Made by a program: the position numbers and the translations under genes
In this document: positions 1-4,349 of the stretch, in pieces
Layout: every line of letters begins with the position of its first letter
How positions within the stretch are numbered: the first letter of the stretch is position 1
The notes under the pieces: generated by a model
What the model was told of the DNA's origin: nothing
Database searches by the model: none
Seen by the model: the letters and a program-made list of their open reading frames with translations, nothing else
NCBI GenBank assembly: GCA_003694465.1
Contig: RFKM01000059.1
Location: forward strand, 1 to 5,480
Length of the DNA: 5,480 nucleotides
DNA from: Alphaproteobacteria bacterium
GTDB lineage: Bacteria; Pseudomonadota; Alphaproteobacteria; Rhodobacterales; Rhodobacteraceae
Direction of reading: 5' to 3'

Positions 1-628
1 CCTCGGGTCTGCCCAGCCGGCCGGCGGGGATCTGCGCGATGATCGCCTCGCGGACCTTCTCGGGCACGGCCATGACCATCTCCGTCGCGATATAGCCCGG
101 GCAGACGGCATTGGCGGTGATGCCGAAGCGCGCGCCTTCCTGCGCCAGCGACTTGATGATCCCGAGGTCGCCGGCCTTGGTCGCCGCATAGTTGACCTGG
201 CCGAACTGGCCCTTCTGGCCGTTGATCGAGCTGATCACCACGACGCGGCCGAACTTGCGCTCGCGCATCCCGGGCCAGACCGGATGGATGGTGTTGAAAA
301 CGCCCGTCAGGTTGGTGTCGATCACCTCTTTCCATTGCTGGGGGGTCATCTTGTGGAAGGGCGCGTCGCGGGTGATGCCGGCATTGGCCACCACCACGTC
401 GATCGGGCCATGCTCGGCTTCGACCTTCGCAATGCCCGCGGCGCTCTCCTCGTAGGAGGCGACGTTCCACTTGTAGGTCTTGATCCCGGTTTCCTCGGTA
501 AAGGCGGCGGCGGCGGCGTCATTGCCGGCATAGCTCGCCGCCACATCGTAACCGGCCGCCTTCAGCGCCTTTGAAATTGCCGCGCCGATGCCGCGCGTGC
601 CACCCGTGACCAGTGCAACTCTTGCCAT
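1..628 (-). CDS. phaB: Acetoacetyl-CoA reductase (PHB synthesis), C-terminus cut off by window edge
   Basis: Short-chain dehydrogenase that reduces acetoacetyl-CoA to (R)-3-hydroxybutyryl-CoA with NADPH, the second step of poly-3-hydroxybutyrate synthesis, in the cytosol. The reading frame starts at the ATG at 628-626 and runs off the left edge after 209 codons. The family is about 240 residues, so roughly 30 C-terminal residues are missing. Visible in order: the Rossmann cofactor loop TGGTRGIG (residues 8-15), the ANAGITRD motif (81-88; most relatives have NNAG), N106 in DTNL, S134, and the YxxxK pair Y147/K151. S134, Y147 and K151 have the spacing of the SDR catalytic triad. CPGYIATEM (176-184) is the usual substrate-side segment. 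An AGGAG ribosome site (635-639) lies six bases before the ATG and fixes the start. phaA lies upstream on the same strand, but a terminator separates them. FabG, the fatty-acid 3-oxoacyl-ACP reductase, is the main alternative; the PHB neighbour and the sequence style favour PhaB. Confidence 0.93.
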   Translation of the reverse strand, partial: MARVALVTGGTRGIGAAISKALKAAGYDVAASYAGNDAAAAAFTEETGIKTYKWNVASYEESAAGIAKVEAEHGPIDVVVANAGITRDAPFHKMTPQQWKEVIDTNLTGVFNTIHPVWPGMRERKFGRVVVISSINGQKGQFGQVNYAATKAGDLGIIKSLAQEGARFGITANAVCPGYIATEMVMAVPEKVREAIIAQIPAGRLGRPE

Positions 629-675
629 GTCTCGCTCCTGTCCGCGATTCCGTCTCGCAACTCTGTTTCACAGCC

Positions 676-704
676 CTTACAGCATACGCAATTTTGTTGC
701 GCAA
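676..704 (-). promoter_or_regulatory. Candidate phaB promoter
   Basis: On the minus strand TTGCGC (704-699) and TGTAAG (681-676) are separated by 17 bases, about 50 bp before the phaB start and downstream of the terminator. Both hexamers match the sigma-70 consensus only in part. I infer a promoter mainly because the terminator between phaA and phaB implies one. The -35 hexamer lies within a TTGCGCAA palindrome, so an operator could overlap it. Confidence 0.3.
687..704. promoter_or_regulatory. TTGCG/CGCAA dyad upstream of phaB, possible operator
   Basis: CGCAA (687-691) and TTGCG (697-701) form a perfect inverted repeat with a 5-base spacer. The overlapping TTGCGCAA (697-704) is itself an 8-bp palindrome. 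The arms resemble the TGC/GCA-rich sites bound by the PHB regulator PhaR, but they do not match its CTGC...GCAG form exactly. The position between terminator and phaB start suits an operator; the binder is inferred. Confidence 0.35.
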
Positions 705-711
705 GATATTT

Positions 712-723
712 CTGCGGCTGCAA
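712..723. promoter_or_regulatory. CTGC-N4-GCAA, near match to a PhaR site
   Basis: CTGC (712-715), four bases, then GCAA (720-723). This is one mismatch from the CTGC-N4-GCAG form I recall for PhaR of Rhodobacter. It lies immediately past the terminator and just upstream of the candidate phaB promoter. It is a weak call by itself and is supported mainly by the perfect site upstream of phaA. Confidence 0.3.
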
Positions 724-749
724 AAGAAAAGGGCGCCGAAGCGCCCTTT
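722..749 (-). terminator. Rho-independent terminator of phaA with UUCG tetraloop
   Basis: Read on the minus strand, AAAGGGCGC, loop TTCG, GCGCCCTTT form a perfect 9-bp stem (749-728), followed by TCTTTT (727-722). The loop is closed by a C-G pair, giving the very stable C(UUCG)G tetraloop. The hairpin begins 12 bases after the phaA stop codon. It should end most phaA transcripts before phaB. Confidence 0.9.
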
Positions 750-761
750 CAGCCAGTCCGT

Positions 762-1934
762 TCAGCGCTCGACGCAGAGCGCCACGCCCATGCCGCCACC
801 GATGCAGAGCGTTGCCAGCCCCTTGTGGACATCGCGGCGCTTCATCTCGAACAGCAGCGTGTTGAGGATGCGCGCGCCCGACGCGCCGATCGGGTGGCCA
901 ATGGCAATCGCCCCGCCGTTGACGTTGACGATTTCCGGATCCCAGCCAAGCTCCTTGTTGACCGCCAGCGCCTGGGCGGCAAAGGCCTCGTTCGCCTCGA
1001 CGAGGTCAAGATCGTCGATCTTCCAGCCGGCCTTTTCCAGCGCCTTGCGGCTGGCCGGGATCGGACCCGTTCCCATGATCGACGGATCGACCCCGGCGGT
1101 GGCCCAGGAGGCGATGCGCGCCAGAGGCTCGAGACCGCGGCGCTCGGCTTCGGCTTCGGTCATGAGGAGGAAGGCCGCGGCGCCGTCGTTGATGCCCGAG
1201 GCGTTCCCAGCCGTTACCGTCCCGTCTTTCGTGAAGGCCGGACGGAGCTTCTGCATGGCTTCGAGGGTCGAGCCGTGGCGGATGTATTCGTCCTGATCGA
1301 CGACGATCTCGCCCTTGCGGGTCTTGACCGTGAAGGGCACGATCTCGTCGGCAAAACGCCCGGCCTTCTGCGCCGCCTCGGCCTTGTTCTGGCTGGCGAC
1401 GGCAAAGGCGTCCTGCTCTTCACGGGTGATCTGGAACTTCTCGGCGACGTTCTCGGCGGTCTGGCCCATGTGGTAGCCGTTGAACGCATCCCAGAGGCCA
1501 TCCTTGATCATCGAGTCGATGAACTTCATGTCGCCCATCTTGTGACCGGCGCGCAGATGCGCGACATGGGGGCTCATCGACATGTTTTCCTGCCCGCCGG
1601 CGGCAATGATCGCGGCATCGCCCGCCTCGATCTGCTGCGCCCCGAGCGCCACGGCGCGAAGGCCCGAACCGCAGACCTGGTTGATGCCGAAAGCCGTCTT
1701 CTCGATGCCGAAGCCGGCGTTGACATGCGCCTGGCGGGCCGGGTTCTGGCCCTGTCCGGCGCTGAGCACCTGGCCGAGAATCGTCTCGTCGACCTCGCCG
1801 GGTTCGATCCCGGCGCGTTCGACCACCGCGCGCAGGACCGCGGCGCCGAGATCGTGGGCGGGGGTGTTGGCAAAGGATCCGTTGAAGCTGCCCACGGCGG
1901 TGCGCGCCGCAGAAACGATCACGATTTTCGACAT
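762..1934 (-). CDS. phaA: Acetyl-CoA acetyltransferase (beta-ketothiolase)
   Basis: Biosynthetic thiolase that condenses two acetyl-CoA into acetoacetyl-CoA plus CoA, the first committed step of PHB synthesis; homotetrameric and cytosolic in characterised relatives. At 390 residues it has the full family length (391-393). The acyl-accepting nucleophile is C88 in QVCGSGLRA. The catalytic histidine is H347 in [10 protein letters not shown], and the proton-donor cysteine is C377 in LCIGGGMG. N315-E316 of the NEAF motif are also present, so every key residue of the Zoogloea-type thiolase is there. The N-terminal [14 protein letters not shown] is typical. The ATG at 1934 is preceded by AGGAG (1941-1945) six bases away, in a purine-rich run. 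The gene has its own candidate promoter with a PhaR-like operator upstream and a strong terminator behind it. A catabolic role (atoB) is possible by sequence alone; the adjacent phaB supports PHB synthesis. Confidence 0.97.
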   Translation of the reverse strand: MSKIVIVSAARTAVGSFNGSFANTPAHDLGAAVLRAVVERAGIEPGEVDETILGQVLSAGQGQNPARQAHVNAGFGIEKTAFGINQVCGSGLRAVALGAQQIEAGDAAIIAAGGQENMSMSPHVAHLRAGHKMGDMKFIDSMIKDGLWDAFNGYHMGQTAENVAEKFQITREEQDAFAVASQNKAEAAQKAGRFADEIVPFTVKTRKGEIVVDQDEYIRHGSTLEAMQKLRPAFTKDGTVTAGNASGINDGAAAFLLMTEAEAERRGLEPLARIASWATAGVDPSIMGTGPIPASRKALEKAGWKIDDLDLVEANEAFAAQALAVNKELGWDPEIVNVNGGAIAIGHPIGASGARILNTLLFEMKRRDVHKGLATLCIGGGMGVALCVER

Positions 1935-2050
1935 TTTCCTCTCCTGTCAGTTTGGTGCCGCCGGGCGCGGCCTTGGCCGTGAAAGCGGCCCGCCTCGAAA
2001 GCTCGCGGCGACGGTAGCGGCCGGCCGGGCAACCCGCAAGCGCTGGCAGA

Positions 2051-2079
2051 GGGATATGCTGCATTGCAGAAAAAATCAA
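2051..2079 (-). promoter_or_regulatory. Candidate sigma-70 promoter of phaA
   Basis: On the minus strand TTGATT (2079-2074) is followed after 17 bases by TATCCC (2056-2051). The -35 matches the consensus well; the -10 keeps its first three bases. It lies in the only AT-rich stretch of the gap and would start transcription near 2044, leaving a leader of about 110 bases. The spacer contains a perfect palindrome, which supports this as a regulated promoter. Confidence 0.5.
2059..2069. promoter_or_regulatory. Perfect CTGC-N3-GCAG palindrome, probable PhaR operator
   Basis: CTGCATTGCAG is an 11-base palindrome with one central base. It matches exactly the CTGC-N3-GCAG form reported for PhaR, the PHB-responsive repressor of Rhodobacter and Paracoccus. 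It falls between the -35 and -10 of the candidate phaA promoter, where a bound repressor would block RNA polymerase. The palindrome is seen; the PhaR assignment is inferred from family knowledge. Confidence 0.6.
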
Positions 2080-2249
2080 CCTTGGCGGCGCCGGGCACCT
2101 CGCGCGGCTGTGCGCGACTGGCTATCGAGGATGTGGACAGGATCGTGGACCGAGCCCGGCAAGGCCCGCGCACCTTTGCGCCTCTCGCCCGCCCGAAGGC
2201 GAATCGCCGTGGGATCGGGCGCGGGCGCGGGGGGCGACGGCCCTTTGGT

Positions 2250-3083
2250 TCAGGCCCGTCTTTGCTGGCTGTCCCAGGCCGGCCGCGTGGTGGGCGCGCC
2301 GAAACAGTAGCCCTGCATGAAGTCACACCCCGCGCGGCGGAGAAACTCGGCATCGGCCGGGGTTTCGACGGCCTCGGCAACGGTGATCATGTCGAATACC
2401 CGCCCGACGGCGATCATGGCTTCGGCGAGCACCTGGTTGTCGGGGTCGGAGGCGACCTTGCGGGTGAATTCCCCGTCGATCTTGAGAAAATCGAAATAGA
2501 AATCGCGCAGGTGCCGGAAGGCCGTGAACCCGGCGCCGAAATCGTCAAGCGCGAAGGTGACACCGCGGCGCTGCATGTCCTGCATGAAGACCTGCACGAT
2601 ATCGGGCATGATGATCGCCGAACTTTCGGTGATTTCGAGAATGAGCCGCTTGCCGATTTCCGGTTTGCGCGCGAGCGCCTCGCGCAGGGTGTCGATCCAT
2701 TGCGGGTAGCCGATGGAGCGGGCCGACATGTTGATCGAAAGGCGCAGCTTCGGCACCCGTTCCAGCGCCTCGAGACCAAGACGCAGGGCATTTGCATCGA
2801 GCATGCGCCCCAGTTCCTGGGTTTCGGACACAGCCATGAAATCGCCGGCGGGGATGATTCGCCCGCGCCGGTCGAGCACGCGGATCAGCCCCTCGTAAAA
2901 GACCGGCTTGGCCGGATCGCCGCTCGCCACCACCGGCTGATAGGCCAGCATGGTCTGACGCTTGGCGAGCGCCTCGCGCACCATGTCGAGCGTTTCGGCA
3001 TCCTGGCGCGCGACGGCAATATCGAACGGGCTCGAGAACTCGGCCTCGGGGCCACCCGGCGCAGGCATGATCGGACTGGGCAT
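2250..3083 (-). CDS. Single-domain EAL-type c-di-GMP phosphodiesterase
   Basis: An EAL domain makes up nearly the whole 277-residue protein (about residues 35-270). There is no GGDEF, PAS or receiver domain, no signal peptide and no membrane segment, so it should act in the cytosol. Such domains hydrolyse c-di-GMP to pGpG. The active-site set looks complete: YQP (48-50), E64 in EGLIR (the signature reads EGL, not EAL), N118, E150 in EITES, D180-D181 in DDFGAGF, K201 in LKID, E237 in AEAVET and Q257 in MQGYCFG. It is therefore probably catalytic rather than a degenerate sensor. I chose the ATG at 3083 because GAGG stands five to eight bases before it. The frame stays open to a TTG at 3110, which has no better site. 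It is divergent from tag and lies upstream of phaA on the same strand, 315 bp away, without a clear terminator between. The signal that controls it is unknown. Confidence 0.88.
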   Translation of the reverse strand: MPSPIMPAPGGPEAEFSSPFDIAVARQDAETLDMVREALAKRQTMLAYQPVVASGDPAKPVFYEGLIRVLDRRGRIIPAGDFMAVSETQELGRMLDANALRLGLEALERVPKLRLSINMSARSIGYPQWIDTLREALARKPEIGKRLILEITESSAIIMPDIVQVFMQDMQRRGVTFALDDFGAGFTAFRHLRDFYFDFLKIDGEFTRKVASDPDNQVLAEAMIAVGRVFDMITVAEAVETPADAEFLRRAGCDFMQGYCFGAPTTRPAWDSQQRRA

Positions 3084-3096
3084 CGCCACCTCTTCA

Positions 3097-3134
3097 CAAA
3101 GCTGCCACAAGATCGCCCAAAGCTGCTAACAAGC
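3097..3134. repeat. Imperfect 21-bp tandem direct repeat in the EAL gene leader
   Basis: CAAAGCTGC occurs at 3097-3105 and again at 3118-3126, exactly 21 bases apart. The similarity continues as CCACAAG versus CTAACAAG with one inserted base. The copies lie 14-51 bases before the EAL start codon. A 21-bp step places both on the same face of the helix, so they could be paired binding sites. The binder is unknown. Confidence 0.6.
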
Positions 3135-3166
3135 GGTAAAATTTTGCATCAAAGACAAATTTTACC
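3135..3166. promoter_or_regulatory. 10-bp perfect inverted repeat between the EAL gene and tag, possible operator
   Basis: GGTAAAATTT (3135-3144) and AAATTTTACC (3157-3166) are perfect reverse complements separated by 12 bases. This is an AT-rich island in GC-rich DNA, 34 bases before the tag ATG and 51 bases above the EAL start. Each arm contains TAAAAT, a near-consensus -10 hexamer, on the plus strand in the left arm and the minus strand in the right arm. I could not find convincing -35 partners. It is best read as an operator or promoter core shared by the divergent genes. There is no T run that would make it a terminator. Confidence 0.5.
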
Positions 3167-3200
3167 CATTGCGGCACGACAGGGCGGAACGGAGGACAGG

Positions 3201-3761
3201 ATGGACGGGCGTTGCGGCTGGTGCGGAACCGACCCGCTTTATGTTGCCTACCACGACGAGGAATGGGGCGTGCCCGAGCGTGACGGCCGGGCGCTGTGGG
3301 AAAAGCTCGTGCTCGACGGCTTCCAGGCCGGGCTTTCGTGGATCACCGTTCTGCGCAAGCGCGACGCCTTCCGCGAGGCCTTTGCCGGGTTTGACCCGGC
3401 GGTGATCGCCACCTGGGGCGAGCCGGAAGTCGCCCGCCTTCTGGCCAACCCCGGCATCATCCGCCACCGCGGCAAGATCGAGGCCACCATCGGCAATGCC
3501 CGGGCCTTTCTCGCCCTCGGCGGCGCCGAGGCCTTTTCCGACATGGTCTGGAGCTACGTCGGCGGGGCGCCGCTGGTCAACACCTTCACCAGACTCGACG
3601 AAGTCCCGGCGGCAACGCCGCTTTCGCAGCAGCTTTCCCGCGATCTCCGGCGGGCGGGCTTCCGCTTCGTCGGGCCGACCATCGTCTATGCGTGGATGCA
3701 GGCCTGCGGGCTGGTCAACGACCACCTCGTCGGCTGCCCGGCGCGCCGGGTCACAAGCTGA
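3201..3761 (+). CDS. tag: DNA-3-methyladenine glycosylase I
   Basis: Cytosolic base-excision repair enzyme that removes 3-methyladenine from alkylated DNA. Its 186 residues match E. coli Tag (187) almost end to end. It opens with RCGWCGTDPLYVAYHDEEW and keeps GLSWITVLRKR (44-54), GIIRHRGKI (85-93), NARAF and the C-terminal GLVNDHLVGC (170-179). The structural zinc ligands C5, H18, H175 and C179 are all present. The base-pocket aromatics Y17 and W47 are kept, but the pocket glutamate (E38 in E. coli) is aspartate here (D39 in LDGFQAGLSW). I recall LDG as a common variant among relatives. GGAGG (3191-3195) lies five bases before the ATG. Inducible Ada-type control is not evident. It is divergent from the EAL gene, and its stop codon is two bases from that of the converging TlpA-like gene. 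Confidence 0.96.
   Translation: MDGRCGWCGTDPLYVAYHDEEWGVPERDGRALWEKLVLDGFQAGLSWITVLRKRDAFREAFAGFDPAVIATWGEPEVARLLANPGIIRHRGKIEATIGNARAFLALGGAEAFSDMVWSYVGGAPLVNTFTRLDEVPAATPLSQQLSRDLRRAGFRFVGPTIVYAWMQACGLVNDHLVGCPARRVTS
3737..3750. repeat. 14-bp perfect GC palindrome at the 3' end of tag
   Basis: CCCGGCGCGCCGGG covers codons near C179-R183 of tag, nine bases before its stop codon. As RNA it could fold into a 5-bp stem with a CGCG loop. No T run follows on either strand, so it is not a standard intrinsic terminator. It may slow polymerase between the convergent genes, or may simply reflect Gly/Pro/Arg codon use. Confidence 0.35.
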
Positions 3762-3767
3762 GCTCAG
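3758..3767. repeat. Palindrome holding both convergent stop codons
   Basis: CTGAGCTCAG is a perfect 10-bp palindrome. Its two halves contain the TGA of tag (3759-3761, plus strand) and the TGA of the TlpA-like gene (3766-3764, minus strand). The genes end two bases apart with no room for a separate terminator. Confidence 0.5.
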
Positions 3768-4324
3768 GAGGCCGGATCGTCGATCAGGGCCGAGATCAGC
3801 GCCCGCGCCTCGGGGCTGTCCCAGTCGGCGCCGCCGATGAGGCGGGCCACCTCGCGGCCTTCGCGGTCAAGCAGCAGCGTCACGGGCGGCGCCACCACCC
3901 CGGCCCTTGCCGAGAGCGCCCGGGCCTTGTCGAGCAGCAGCGGCAGGGCATCAATCTGGTAGGTCTCGACGAACCGCGCCAGCGCCGCCGGGTGATTGTA
4001 GCCGAAGGCGATCGGCACCACGGCGAAGTCGTCCCCGCCCATCGCCTTTTCGAGCGCGTTCAGGGCCGGCATTTCCTCGCGGCAGGGCACGCAGGAGACC
4101 GACCAGAAGTTCAGCAGCACGACCTTGCCGCGCCAGTCGGAAAGGCTCACGGGCCGGCCCTCGTCATCGGTGAAGGGAACGTCGGGCAGGGGCTTCGGTT
4201 CGGGCGCGACGATCAGATGCGCCATGTCGCCCTTGCGCAGCGCCTCGAGCGCCGCCGGATCGATGGCGAAGGCGGCATTTGCACCAAGCAAGAGGGCCGC
4301 GTATAGCAGGGCGAAACGCAACAT
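3764..4324 (-). CDS. Exported TlpA/ResA-like thiol-disulfide oxidoreductase
   Basis: Thioredoxin-fold protein of the TlpA/ResA/CcmG group, expected to reduce or exchange disulfides on envelope proteins. Counting from the ATG at 4324 it has 186 residues. A signal peptide (arginine at 3, hydrophobic stretch 4-15, AFA cleavage site near 18-20) exports it to the periplasm. The redox motif is CVPC (C78, C81) in [18 protein letters not shown], and the cis-proline loop is APPVTLLLD, with P147 before V-T. Relatives usually have WC before the motif; here the residue is serine (S77). GGAG lies six bases before this ATG and three before an adjacent ATG at 4327, so the second Met is preferred. Extending the frame upstream would run antisense through argH and is not credible. 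It is divergent from argH. No cytochrome-maturation gene is in view, so the partner is unknown and I give no symbol. Confidence 0.85.
   Translation of the reverse strand: MLRFALLYAALLLGANAAFAIDPAALEALRKGDMAHLIVAPEPKPLPDVPFTDDEGRPVSLSDWRGKVVLLNFWSVSCVPCREEMPALNALEKAMGGDDFAVVPIAFGYNHPAALARFVETYQIDALPLLLDKARALSARAGVVAPPVTLLLDREGREVARLIGGADWDSPEARALISALIDDPAS
4279..4307 (+). promoter_or_regulatory. Candidate sigma-70 promoter of argH inside the TlpA-like gene
   Basis: TTGCAC (4279-4284), 17 bases, then TATAGC (4302-4307) is the best plus-strand promoter match near argH. It would start transcription near 4314 and leave a leader of about 35 bases. It lies wholly within the signal-peptide codons of the opposing gene, as expected when only 25 bases separate the two starts. 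No ARG-box-like operator was recognised. Confidence 0.5.
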
Positions 4325-4349
4325 CATCTTCTCCCGTGAGGCCAGAGCC

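Larger units (their letters stand above)
1935..2249. other. 315-bp non-coding control region upstream of phaA
   Basis: This gap lies between the stop of the EAL gene and the start of phaA. It contains the candidate phaA promoter and operator and about 110 bases of inferred 5' leader. The only AT-rich pocket is around 2054-2079. A CGCC-TTCG-GGCG hairpin (2201-2190 on the minus strand) lies about 50 bases past the EAL stop. It has only four base pairs and no T run, so I do not call it a terminator. Open frames crossing the gap run on into genes in wrong frames, and I see no credible small gene. Confidence 0.7.

Noticed and set aside
588..1982. Long plus-strand open frame (464 codons) opposite phaA
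   Set aside because: It is antisense to a complete thiolase with all catalytic residues. Its composition (rich in Arg, Asp, Gly, Ala and His) is the usual by-product of GC-rich codon bias on the other strand, and it has no recognisable domain.
2190..2201. CGCC-TTCG-GGCG hairpin as terminator of the EAL gene
   Set aside because: Only four clean base pairs and no following T run. It could contribute to RNA structure but does not meet the usual criteria.
3084..3110. TTG start giving a nine-residue longer EAL protein
   Set aside because: A rare start codon without a better ribosome site; the ATG at 3083 has GAGG at good spacing. Still possible, since the frame is open.
2064..3761. 565-codon plus-strand frame that reads in phase into tag, as if a fusion
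   Set aside because: The first part is antisense to the EAL gene and has no domain. tag has its own GGAGG ribosome site and an ATG that matches the N-terminus of E. coli Tag exactly.
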